A model generated the notes under the pieces. It saw only the letters and a list, made by a program, of their open reading frames with translations. It ran no database searches and was not told the DNA's origin. From DASZCR01 sp964246705 (GTDB lineage Bacteria; Acidobacteriota; Blastocatellia; Pyrinomonadales; Pyrinomonadaceae): a stretch of 64,000 bases of DNA. This document shows, piece by piece, positions 33,094-41,765 of the stretch. Numbering within the stretch: position 1 is the stretch's first letter; each line of letters starts with the position of its first letter. The stretch spans positions 62,001-126,000 of the forward strand of contig CAXTRQ010000001.1 of the NCBI GenBank assembly GCA_964246705.1, read 5' to 3'. A program made the position numbers and the translations under genes.

Positions 33094-35613
33094 ATGACTA
33101 CACAGTCCCAAAAAATTGCCGCCGTGCTGCTCGTCTTCTCGCTGCTCATGTCCGGGTGTTTTAAGAGCAAGGTAAAAGTCTTCAAGCTGAAGACGGCAGA
33201 CGTGAATACGCTTGCCCCCGACAGGAGGGCGGAACTCCTGAGAGAGATGAAGAAGCGCGATGGAGTGCTCTACCGCCTCCCGCGCACGGTGATCCTCGCC
33301 ACCGTGCCGGTGAAGAAGACCTCGAAGGAGCCGGGCGACTTCGAGAAGTTCGCCCCGTGCTTCTTCTCAAAAGGGGAGGCCGATGAGCGCACGACCGTGA
33401 AGACGACGGAGTTTACTCTGGGACGGATCGCCTTCGACTCGACGGGCGAGCCTGACCCGGACGAGACCTACGTCGTTTTAACCCGCGGCGGCTTCTTCGA
33501 GAGCAAGACGCTTTTGATGGATTACACGCCTGACATGCGACTCAAGAAAGGCGAGGCCGAGTCGAAAAATGAGGGGCTGGAATTCGTCTCCAAGGCAGTC
33601 AAGACAGGCGTCGGCATCGCCGCGCGCGCAGCCGCCACCGCCGCGTTTACGAACACGCCTTCCGACCCAGCCTCCCTCGCCGCAGCTAGATTCGCAACGG
33701 CTGTGCGGGCGAAAAAGTGTTACGACCTGATCAAGAGCTATCAGGAGAACTATCTCGCGGAGGCAGCGGTGGAGTTGGAAAAGGCTACGCAGGAACTCGG
33801 GGTCGCCGATGCCAATGTGTTGAACGCCACAACACCTGATCAAAAGCTGTTGGCTCAGCAGGAGAAGGCTAAGGCCGAGAAGAAGAAAAAGAGGGACGAG
33901 GAGAAGAAGGCGGCGGCGGAGAAGCTCAAGAAAAGGGCCGACGAGGACGCGGCGGAGATGGCAAACGCCCTGCGCGAAGAGTCTCTGCGCGCGCGCGCCG
34001 CGAGCAGCGCCAAAGCTCAGACCGGCTCGGGCGGTGGCCGCAGCGGCAGCGGCAGCGGTAGCGGCAGTAGTGACGGCGGTGGCGGCGGCAATGGCACGAC
34101 GAATCCGGCGACCGGTGGCGGCATGACATCGGGAACGGGCGGCGCTCAAGGCTCGGGCGCGCCATCCTCGCAGTTCCTCAACTCGGGCAGCTTCTCGAAC
34201 GCCTATGGGCTGGCGCAGGTGATTAGCGACGCCGACACTTCAACCGCCAACGCTTCGGACGGCAAAATGACGTTGGCCGACTTGGCCGCGATCATGCCCG
34301 ACGCGAGGTTGAAGCAGTTGCGCGCCGACGTGAATGCTGCCGAAGAGCATGGGAAGACGAGTCCCAATCATGGCACTGAGCGCGATTGGGATAAGGAGCA
34401 GGCACGCCTCCGCGGCATCGTCACGCAATCACTTACCGACGCGCTCAACGCCGCGCTAGCCGGGCCGATGCTCTACGCTCCGGGCGACCTGTCGGGCGTG
34501 GATTTGAGCGCGGAGGATCTGAGCCTCATCGCCGACAATCCGCAGGGCGAACGGCTGATACAGCTTAACCGGAGGCTGCTCGAACAGGCTCTGCCTTCGT
34601 ACGTCGTGGCGCGCGCGCCGTCCGCCCCCGGCCAGAACTTCGTGCGGCATACCCTAGTCGAAGAGTTCGACCGCGCTGAGCAGACCTTCGGCCTGTTGAG
34701 CGACTTGCTGACGCAGCAAGATCGCCTCAGAGCCATTGGGACGAACGTCCCGCCCGACGCCTACAAGCTCATGCTGGATAAGACGAAGGAGGGCATAGAC
34801 GATTACCGCGAATCCTTCCTCGGCGAAGTGGGCGATGAGAACTGGGAAGGGGTCTTCAACTTCAGGCCGAAGAAGGACATGACGGCGCAACTCTCGCCTG
34901 TCCTATTCCTCTTCTCGCCAACCAAGGGTATCTGCACCGCGAGGGGTCTGATCAAGGAGCAGGGCGTGCGCGTCTCGGGTAAGTTCGTAGACGCCGACTG
35001 CGCGACGCACGACGCCGCCCAGAAGGACAGGGTCGCGGTCTGGCTCAGGCTCGACCGGAAGAGCAGCGATGACACGAAGCTGCTGTCGAGCCTTGACCTC
35101 CTAAACAACAGCTACGATCAGGATAACAAGGAGCGCGGTTGGTACTTCCGCATACCCGCGAAGGGGATGGTCGTGCTCAAGACGGGGACGCTCAACCCGT
35201 CGTATATTGACTCCCTCTCCAACACGGCGGCAGACACGGTGGACGCGACCGAGGCCGCGGCAAAGGCAGACGAGGCGGGGCGAGGCGACTTGGCCGTGGC
35301 ACAACTCGGCGTCATCGCTTCCGTCCCGGCCAGTGCCGCCGGGCGCACGACGCAGTCAAGCATCGTGCTCGACGAGGCAACTGGCGCGCTGCTCAACTTT
35401 AAAATCTCCTCAGATTCCCTGCTCCAAAAGACGCTCATTGACGACGCGAAGGACTCCGCCGACGCCATCATAGATGCGACCGACCCGCTCAAGAGGAAGA
35501 AGCGGCAAGCCGACCTGCTGGACGCGGAGAAGGCGCTCAGGGACAAGCGGAAAGCGTTGGAAAACCTCGACTCCAACTCGAACTCAAACTCCGGTGGCAA
35601 CAACACCCCGTAG
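33094..35613 (+). CDS. Large hypothetical lipoprotein, 839 aa
   Basis: A lipobox LLMSGC places the modified Cys at residue 22. A first domain (about 25-180) is beta-rich with an early positively charged patch. A long coiled coil with AKAEKKKKRDEEKKAAAEKL runs about 230-320, followed by a Gly/Ser linker and a C-terminal domain rich in Asp. No family recognised. It begins the plus-strand protease operon; the next gene starts 25 bases after its stop. I chose ATG 33094 for the GGGA six bases before it; ATG 33082 is also possible. It may anchor or sense for the proteases. Confidence 0.7.
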   Translation: MTTQSQKIAAVLLVFSLLMSGCFKSKVKVFKLKTADVNTLAPDRRAELLREMKKRDGVLYRLPRTVILATVPVKKTSKEPGDFEKFAPCFFSKGEADERTTVKTTEFTLGRIAFDSTGEPDPDETYVVLTRGGFFESKTLLMDYTPDMRLKKGEAESKNEGLEFVSKAVKTGVGIAARAAATAAFTNTPSDPASLAAARFATAVRAKKCYDLIKSYQENYLAEAAVELEKATQELGVADANVLNATTPDQKLLAQQEKAKAEKKKKRDEEKKAAAEKLKKRADEDAAEMANALREESLRARAASSAKAQTGSGGGRSGSGSGSGSSDGGGGGNGTTNPATGGGMTSGTGGAQGSGAPSSQFLNSGSFSNAYGLAQVISDADTSTANASDGKMTLADLAAIMPDARLKQLRADVNAAEEHGKTSPNHGTERDWDKEQARLRGIVTQSLTDALNAALAGPMLYAPGDLSGVDLSAEDLSLIADNPQGERLIQLNRRLLEQALPSYVVARAPSAPGQNFVRHTLVEEFDRAEQTFGLLSDLLTQQDRLRAIGTNVPPDAYKLMLDKTKEGIDDYRESFLGEVGDENWEGVFNFRPKKDMTAQLSPVLFLFSPTKGICTARGLIKEQGVRVSGKFVDADCATHDAAQKDRVAVWLRLDRKSSDDTKLLSSLDLLNNSYDQDNKERGWYFRIPAKGMVVLKTGTLNPSYIDSLSNTAADTVDATEAAAKADEAGRGDLAVAQLGVIASVPASAAGRTTQSSIVLDEATGALLNFKISSDSLLQKTLIDDAKDSADAIIDATDPLKRKKRQADLLDAEKALRDKRKALENLDSNSNSNSGGNNTP

Positions 35614-35638
35614 CGGCTCTCAGACAAGGAGAAGTGAG

Positions 35639-37048
35639 GTGACGACTGACCTTCTAATCGTGCATGAGGAGCTACGCCGCCGGGTCGAGGCACTACCGAA
35701 CGAGATCGTCGGCTGGAGGGCGCTCCCGAAAGCGATGTCTGACATGGAGGCGCATCATAGCCAGATCGCCGCACTGGAAGTCTTGATGGGGAGATTCATT
35801 GAGCGCCAGCGCGCCCTCTTGGACATGCTGAAGCCGATGGGCCCGGCGCAGGAGTTCGCCACCAAGGCGCGCGAACTCGTACAAAAGCTGGTCAGATCGC
35901 AGCAGGTCTGGGACTTCTTCCGGGACAAGCTCGGGCTGCGGCTCTCCCCGACCTTCAAGGACTCGCTCTGGGTGGCGGACACCGTAGCGTGGGATTGCTA
36001 CCGGCCGGTGGTCGAGAGCGCCGCCGACGCGGGCATCATCGCCATAGCGAAGCTGCGCGAGCCGCCCCTGACCTACCTGACGGCGGAGTTGTCCCCGGCC
36101 ACCTTCGCGCGGGGGCAGAGCTTTCAGAGCACCGACCCGCAGGAGGGGACGGTACGACTCCCGATCCCCATCATTGAGCTTCCATGGGATCACGCCGAGA
36201 ACGTCTGGGAGTTTACATCCATCGCCCACGAAGTCGGCCACGACCTCGAGGCCGACTTCGGGCTGCGCGAGGTCATCAAGCTCAAGATTCAAGAGACGCT
36301 GTCGCGGGCGGGTGTCGCGCAGGAGCGCATAAACGAGTGGAAGGGTTGGGCCCGCGAAGTTTTCGCAGACCTCGTCGCCCTCCAGTTAGTGGGGCCGGCT
36401 TTCACAGAGACGCTGATGAACTTGCTGATGATGACGACGGAGAGCGTCGTCGCCGTCAAACAGGGGGCCGAGCACCCCACGCCCTACGTTCGGATCCTGA
36501 TGAACGCAGCCTACATCGAGAGGATGATCATTGGCTCGGCTGCCCTCGCGGCCCACGCCCAAGAGATCAGAGTCACATGGCTAGGCTTTCATGGGAGCCA
36601 GCCGCAGTTCGACGGCCATGTCGGTGATTTCCCGCACGTCTTCGAGGCTGTGATGGAGACGCCGACGCAGACCCTTAAAGGTAAGACCGTCCGAGAGATG
36701 ATTCCTTTCACCACCGGCGACGATGCGCGCATCCGTGCGGCGGCAAGATACCTTCTGACCGAAGAGGATGTGCCCGCGACAGGTTCGCTCAAGCCGAGGC
36801 AGTGCGTGTCGGCGGCGCGTCTCGCCGTCACACAGGCGGCGCGCGATCTGGAGGAGACCGGGACGGTCGAAGAGGACGCTACGGCCCGCCTGACGCGGAT
36901 GCGTGCAGTGCTGGAGAAGCGACTGACAAGCGTCAGCCGCCTCGCGTCCGAGTTGGTGCGTGAGAACGCCACGCCCGGGCTGCGCGGCGGCGGTGTCGGC
37001 TCTGCGGGCCACCGCCGCTACATCGCGTCCTTCGTGGACATCATCTGA
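35639..37048 (+). CDS. Zincin-type metallopeptidase (gluzincin-like HEVGH + Glu)
   Basis: H197-E-V-G-H201 (FTSIAHEVGHDLEADFG) with a later E240 in WAREVFADLVAL gives the HExxH + ExxAD arrangement of gluzincins. The protein has no signal peptide or membrane segment, so it is probably cytoplasmic. It does not match a family I can name. GTG 35639 was chosen because AAGGAG lies about eight bases before it; the open frame extends further upstream through the lipoprotein gene's end but without a signal. The CHAT gene follows after 37 bases. Confidence 0.8.
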   Translation: MTTDLLIVHEELRRRVEALPNEIVGWRALPKAMSDMEAHHSQIAALEVLMGRFIERQRALLDMLKPMGPAQEFATKARELVQKLVRSQQVWDFFRDKLGLRLSPTFKDSLWVADTVAWDCYRPVVESAADAGIIAIAKLREPPLTYLTAELSPATFARGQSFQSTDPQEGTVRLPIPIIELPWDHAENVWEFTSIAHEVGHDLEADFGLREVIKLKIQETLSRAGVAQERINEWKGWAREVFADLVALQLVGPAFTETLMNLLMMTTESVVAVKQGAEHPTPYVRILMNAAYIERMIIGSAALAAHAQEIRVTWLGFHGSQPQFDGHVGDFPHVFEAVMETPTQTLKGKTVREMIPFTTGDDARIRAAARYLLTEEDVPATGSLKPRQCVSAARLAVTQAARDLEETGTVEEDATARLTRMRAVLEKRLTSVSRLASELVRENATPGLRGGGVGSAGHRRYIASFVDII

Positions 37049-37085
37049 CGCTGGCTGGCCTGCTGGCGCTTTCTAAGGAGCAGTT

Positions 37086-38372
37086 ATGACGCCTCCCGAT
37101 TACCGCGACGTTTTGTGGGTGGTGCTCCCGCACAAGGACGAAAAGGTCTTTACCATCCGCTCTTTCAGCGACGAGGCGGCACTGTACGAGACGACCGATG
37201 AGCAGTGCGCGGCTGGCGCTTTCAGCGTCTCCCTGCCCCTTGAAGAGTTGGTGGGGTCGCGCGAGTCGAAGACCCGGTGGGCGCAGCGCCGCGTCGGCAC
37301 GGAAGAGGCCGTGGCTGCCGGGCGTAGGCTCTGGAAGTCGCTGCCGCCCGAACTGCTGAAGGTTTTCGACGAGCCGACGGGACAGAGGCCGTTGCGAATC
37401 AAAATCTACAGCCCCTTGCAGCGCATCACGAATCTGCCGTGGGAGTGGCTGGCGGACGAGCAGGGCAGGCTGGTGGCCATTCGTCCAGACGTTCGATTGG
37501 TGCGCTGTGTGCCGCTGCGCTTCGAGACGCCGCACCTCACGGTCGCGCCTCCGCTGAGGGTGCTGGTGGTGCTGACGAACCCCAAGGACGAACGGCTCCT
37601 CGACACCCAAGCCGAGTTGGCGGCCGTCTGTCGGGGACTCTTCAACAGTTCGGAATACTCGCTGCGCGTCTGTCCCGAGCCGACGACCGAAGTCCTTCAG
37701 CAGACGCTGCACGACTTCCTCCCGCACGTCGTGCATTATATCGGGCACGCCGGCATAGACGGCGGCGAAGGCAACATCATCCTACACGACGACAGCGGTC
37801 GAACCTACTGGATGCGCGCCTCGTACCTGTCGCGTCTCCTGCCCCCGACCGTGCGCCTCGTCTGCCTGAGCACATGCTTCAGCGTCCCGAATTACCAGAT
37901 CCTCGGGCTGCCTCATCTGGCGCATGCTCCGGCGGAGTTGAACCTCCCGACGGCGCTCGTCAACTGCTACCCGGTCAGCCAAGAGAGCGTGAGTGCCTTC
38001 TGGCAGGCGTTCTACCCGGCGCTCATCAAGAAGCGCGGCAACGTCAACGAGGCCGTCCAAGAGGCACGGCTCAGTTGTTGCGCCGACGACCCGGACTCTG
38101 CGGACTGGGCCAGCTTCTCACTGGTGCTGCGCGACCGCACGGGGCGGGGGATGAACATCGTGAAGGCCGACAGCCATGTCGTCGAAGAGGTGCAGGCCGA
38201 GGAGTTGCAAGCGCAGTTCGCTGCGCGGCTGGCGAACGAGTTGGCGCGACACGTCAGGCTTTTCGGCGGCCTGTCCTCCGAAAGTCTCCGCGAGACATTC
38301 GCGCACGAGACCAAGCGCATCACCGACCTGCTGGATCACATCATCAATATCAGCGCGAACTTTAAGGAGTGA
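37086..38372 (+). CDS. CHAT-domain cysteine protease-like protein, first copy
   Basis: H221 (HYIGHAGIDG) and C264 (CLSTCFSV) form the caspase-like catalytic dyad of the CHAT family. A strand-rich N-terminal 150 residues and a helical C-terminal tail (about 370-428) flank it. CHAT proteases are related to separase and act in bacterial immune signalling (for example with gasdermins or CRISPR effectors), cutting specific partners. AAGGAG precedes the ATG. It shares the operon with a second CHAT gene and three zinc peptidases. Confidence 0.85.
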   Translation: MTPPDYRDVLWVVLPHKDEKVFTIRSFSDEAALYETTDEQCAAGAFSVSLPLEELVGSRESKTRWAQRRVGTEEAVAAGRRLWKSLPPELLKVFDEPTGQRPLRIKIYSPLQRITNLPWEWLADEQGRLVAIRPDVRLVRCVPLRFETPHLTVAPPLRVLVVLTNPKDERLLDTQAELAAVCRGLFNSSEYSLRVCPEPTTEVLQQTLHDFLPHVVHYIGHAGIDGGEGNIILHDDSGRTYWMRASYLSRLLPPTVRLVCLSTCFSVPNYQILGLPHLAHAPAELNLPTALVNCYPVSQESVSAFWQAFYPALIKKRGNVNEAVQEARLSCCADDPDSADWASFSLVLRDRTGRGMNIVKADSHVVEEVQAEELQAQFAARLANELARHVRLFGGLSSESLRETFAHETKRITDLLDHIINISANFKE

Positions 38373-38408
38373 ACGCACAAGCATGAGCGCCGCCGGGGAG
38401 GTGTAAAG

Positions 38409-40202
38409 ATGTCCAGTTATGAAGAGTTCCGCATTGAGTTGTCGCCGAAGATGCCGTCGGGCGGTTGGGACGTGACGGTCGTGGACTGTCCCGTTCAGGG
38501 GATGAAAGGGCGGAAGGGCACGGTCGTCCCGACCTTCACGCGGGTGGAACTCCGCCGGCTGCGCAACCGCAACAACTGGCCCAGCCCGTTCGAGATGAAG
38601 GCTATCGGCCAGAAGGTCTGGGAGTCGGTGATGACCGGCGGCGCGGGCGACGCCTTCTTCGCCTCGCGCGAATTCCTCAAGGCGCGCAACGCAGCCTTCA
38701 AACAGAGCGTGGGGCTGCGCGTCACGATGGTCTTGGTCGGGCACGGGGAGGCGAACGTCGAGGGCGACGCTATAAGGCTGTCGGAGTTGCCCGTCGAGGC
38801 GCTCTACAACGAAGCCGACCAGTTCATCGCCACCGACCCTAGGACTCCGATCAGCCGCAGCCTCCAGCAACTCGGCACCATGCTCCCGCCGCAGCCGATA
38901 AAGGTTCCGCTCCGCGTGTTGGTGGTGGTCGCAGCGCCGAGCGACCGGGCACGGACTGACATCGAGGCCGAGGCCCAAGCGGTGCGCGACGCGCTCGGCC
39001 CGCTTTCGGAGCCGGGCGGCTTCATCGCTGTCGAGTTCTGCGAGCCGCCGACGCGGGAGGAGTTGAAGAGGCGGCTGACGAAGACGGTCAACATTCTCCA
39101 CTTCATCGGGCACGGGGGCTTTGAGCCTGTCGGCGACGGGACGACCCCGGAGTCTTACATCTGCCTGCTGCGCTCGGAGCAGGATCGGAGGAGCGCCCCT
39201 CTCAATGCCGACGATCTGACAGGAATACTACGCAACACGGAAGTGCGCATGGTGGTCTTCACCGCCTGCTCGTCCGCAGCGCCGACGCCCGAAGAGGATC
39301 CCTACCGGATCGGCGCTTTCGAGGGTCTAGCGCAGCGCCTGCTTAGCGGCGTCTCGGACATCTCGGCGGTCGTCGCCATGCAGTTCGACCTGGAATCTGA
39401 GGCCGCTGTGCAATTCACGCGCGTCTTCTACGAAAACCTGCTGCTTCCGGACAAGAGTCTCGACGAAGTGGTGGCACTCGCTCGCAGGCAGTTGGCGACT
39501 CTCGAAGGGTTCGGCGCTGGACACAGGGCTTGGGTGACGCCGACCGTCTACTGGCGCTGCCTTGAGGGCAAGGTCTTCGACCTCGACTTCTCGAACGCCA
39601 AACCGTCAGAGGAGACACTCACCAAGCTTCAGGAGTTGGAGAGCCAGATAAAAATCTACCGCCGGGTTCTGTCCGACATAGCTAGTCAGCCGGCGATACT
39701 CCGCAACATGGTCGCGCCGATGAGCGCGACGTATCAGTCCGCAGTCGAAGGTCTCGTGGCGGAGCGGGCGCAACTGCTCGGCGAGTCGGTGCGCCTGCAC
39801 GGACGAAGCGTCGGGAACGACACGGAGTTTGAGTGTCGCCTGACGCTACGCCTGAGAAAGCCCGGAGTCGTTGAGCGCGTGAGAGTGGTTGTCTCCTACC
39901 CCGCTGACACACTCACGTTCGTCGGGGCAAAGCCGGGCAGGCACTCGGCCAGCGCGCAGCCTTCCCTGACACACCCCTCCCTCGATTGCGTGGAAGTTAC
40001 GATCCTTGACCCTTCGGGCGGTGCGGCGTGCGGGCCGGGAGAGTTTGAAGTCGGACTGCTCGTTTTCCGCACGGCAGAAGGGGCGCGGCAAGGGATCATA
40101 GACCTGCCCGTCAAAGTTCTGGAAATACGCCGCGACGGTGAAAAGATGTTCCCCGTCACCCCGCTCGACGGCGTCGTCTTCGTCCACAACGCCGACGCCT
40201 GA
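38409..40202 (+). CDS. CHAT-domain protease-like protein with cohesin-like C-terminus
   Basis: H235 (HFIGHGGFEP) and C287 (VVFTACSSAA) are the CHAT dyad. The last 120 residues (about 475-597; VRVVVSYPADTLTFVGAKPG, PGEFEVGLLVFRTAEG, LPVKVLEIRRDG) resemble a cohesin-type beta sandwich. Cohesins bind dockerins or other partners, so this part could recruit a target. GGGAGG precedes the ATG. It shares little obvious sequence outside the protease core with the first CHAT protein, so the pair is not a simple duplication. Confidence 0.85.
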   Translation: MSSYEEFRIELSPKMPSGGWDVTVVDCPVQGMKGRKGTVVPTFTRVELRRLRNRNNWPSPFEMKAIGQKVWESVMTGGAGDAFFASREFLKARNAAFKQSVGLRVTMVLVGHGEANVEGDAIRLSELPVEALYNEADQFIATDPRTPISRSLQQLGTMLPPQPIKVPLRVLVVVAAPSDRARTDIEAEAQAVRDALGPLSEPGGFIAVEFCEPPTREELKRRLTKTVNILHFIGHGGFEPVGDGTTPESYICLLRSEQDRRSAPLNADDLTGILRNTEVRMVVFTACSSAAPTPEEDPYRIGAFEGLAQRLLSGVSDISAVVAMQFDLESEAAVQFTRVFYENLLLPDKSLDEVVALARRQLATLEGFGAGHRAWVTPTVYWRCLEGKVFDLDFSNAKPSEETLTKLQELESQIKIYRRVLSDIASQPAILRNMVAPMSATYQSAVEGLVAERAQLLGESVRLHGRSVGNDTEFECRLTLRLRKPGVVERVRVVVSYPADTLTFVGAKPGRHSASAQPSLTHPSLDCVEVTILDPSGGAACGPGEFEVGLLVFRTAEGARQGIIDLPVKVLEIRRDGEKMFPVTPLDGVVFVHNADA

Positions 40203-40288
40203 GGCTCGGGATGGGCGCTAACAAACACACATATAGTCCCCGCCCCGCGCGACGGGCTGCACCCGAAGGAAGGAGCGCGCAGACAGCA

Positions 40289-40651
40289 ATGGCAGAAGAA
40301 GGTCAGAAAAGCTCCAGCATGCAGTTCCTCGACGCGCACCCCGGGCTGCGCGACTCAATGTCTGTCTCCGATAAGTTTGCGGAACTGAAGAAGCGCGCGG
40401 GACTGTTCATTGACGGGGAGCAGATCTACGTCGTCCGCGGGGACGCGCAGGGCGACGAGGATGACCTCTACCTCGACGCGCTAGCAAGGGGATCGAACCC
40501 GCACGAGCGCGACGAACTTGCGCGCTCACTCTTCCTTGAACTCGATGACCACCACAGGGAACTCATTCTGGGCCGCGCTGGACGGAAGCAATCGGACGCG
40601 GCCTCGGCATCAGCAGATATAAACCTATCGGAAGAAGGAGAAACAGTATGA
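40289..40651 (+). CDS. Stand-alone propeptide-like protein, 120 aa
   Basis: The segment FAELKKRAGLFIDGEQIYVV and GDAQGDEDDL match the metzincin N-terminus encoded next (LQQGLKRVVIDGENFFIAEG, DMLLDEDQL): IDGE, an aromatic, GD and DED align. No catalytic motif is present. The stop overlaps the metzincin start (ATGA), so they are translationally coupled. It probably acts as an inhibitor or folding aid for the protease. GGAAGGAG lies about 13 bases before ATG 40289; an ATG at 40211 is also in frame. Confidence 0.75.
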   Translation: MAEEGQKSSSMQFLDAHPGLRDSMSVSDKFAELKKRAGLFIDGEQIYVVRGDAQGDEDDLYLDALARGSNPHERDELARSLFLELDDHHRELILGRAGRKQSDAASASADINLSEEGETV

Positions 40652-41532
40652 GCCAGAAAATCACCGACACGCCCACCGCTCCGCTCGCGCCCATGGCGGC
40701 TGCGACGGTGGCACCGGACATTTTGACGACACTCCAGCAAGGACTCAAGAGGGTTGTGATTGATGGGGAGAATTTCTTTATCGCCGAGGGCGACATGCTG
40801 CTCGATGAAGACCAACTCCCCATCTACGCGCGGGAACGGCAGGCCGAAAGGCTCTCACGCGCGGCCAGAGAGGAGCGGACGAAGGCAGGCATCATCCCCC
40901 TCCAGGAAGAGTCCGCGCGACTAGTCGGCATTATGGGGCCCGATGGGAAGCCCGTCCGCTGGAAGCCGGAGACGACGCTCTCCTACTGTGTTCTGAGAAA
41001 CACCTTCACCACCGACGAGCGTTACCAGTTGGCGCGCGAGAACATGGTGGCGGCCACCGAGGCGTGGGAGTCCACCTGTGGCATCAGGTTCCAGTACCGA
41101 CAGGAACTCGACGACAGCGCGACGACAACGCCGGAGGGCGTCCTCTTCACTGTCCGTGAGATCGACGCCGGGGGGCAGTTCATCGCCTCTTCCTTCTTCC
41201 CGAACGACCCGAGGAATCGGCGCAGATTGTTGATTGACCCGTCCTACTTCGACGAGAACTTAGGCTTCAACAAGGTCGGCGTGCTGCGCCACGAACTCGG
41301 CCACGTCATCGGATTCAGGCACGAGCATATCGTCACGCACGCGCCCGCCGCCTGCCCCAACGAGGACACGGATGACATAATTGTGCTGACGGAGTACGAC
41401 CCTCAGTCGGTGATGCACTACTTCTGCGGTGGCGTCGGGAGCCGGGAGTTGGAGATTACGAACAAAGATAGAGATGGCTCGATGTCTCTCTACGGGCCGC
41501 CGCTCAACGCGTTCCGCTTCGTAGACGAGTAG
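40648..41532 (+). CDS. Metzincin zinc metalloprotease (astacin/M10-like)
   Basis: H215-E-L-G-H219-VIGF-R-H225 with EHIV is the extended metzincin motif (HExxHxxGxxH), and QSVMHYFC gives the Met-turn. N-terminal residues 1-85 look like a propeptide and match the small protein encoded before it. Residues 100-200 (TTLSYCVLRNTFTTDERYQL) begin the catalytic domain. No signal peptide is seen, so it may be cytoplasmic or exported with the small protein. AAGGAG precedes the ATG. Confidence 0.85.
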   Translation: MSQKITDTPTAPLAPMAAATVAPDILTTLQQGLKRVVIDGENFFIAEGDMLLDEDQLPIYARERQAERLSRAAREERTKAGIIPLQEESARLVGIMGPDGKPVRWKPETTLSYCVLRNTFTTDERYQLARENMVAATEAWESTCGIRFQYRQELDDSATTTPEGVLFTVREIDAGGQFIASSFFPNDPRNRRRLLIDPSYFDENLGFNKVGVLRHELGHVIGFRHEHIVTHAPAACPNEDTDDIIVLTEYDPQSVMHYFCGGVGSRELEITNKDRDGSMSLYGPPLNAFRFVDE

Positions 41533-41636
41533 GGCGCTTTGCTGCCCCCTACAGCTACACCGACGGTTGCGCGAATAGGGTTCCCACGCGAACGGTGGAA
41601 AGGCAGCAAAAGGCTACCTCACAGCCCGAGTCACAG

Positions 41637-41681
41637 CAGATGAAACAGTCCCCCTTACATAACCGGGACTGTTTCATCTAC
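41637..41681. terminator. Strong hairpin between convergent genes
   Basis: AGATGAAACAGTCCC (41638-41652) and GGGACTGTTTCATCT (41665-41679) are a perfect 15-bp inverted repeat with a 12-base loop. It lies between the protease operon end and the TonB receptor end, so it may terminate both. No T-tract follows. The remaining gap 41533-41765 shows no gene. Confidence 0.55.
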
Positions 41682-41765
41682 TGTCGGCACAGAGCAGACA
41701 ACAGTTTCCGCGCCTGCCTCACGTCTGGCTTGACGGCGGCTACAAGGGTTCAGTGACAATCCCAT

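Noticed and set aside
35474..35638. Upstream extension of the zinc peptidase frame
   Set aside because: It overlaps the lipoprotein gene's end, is Arg/Thr-rich, and the Shine-Dalgarno points to GTG 35639.
38118..39113. Long open frame opposite both CHAT genes
   Set aside because: Spans two genes in antisense and has Arg/Pro/His-rich composition typical of shadow frames.
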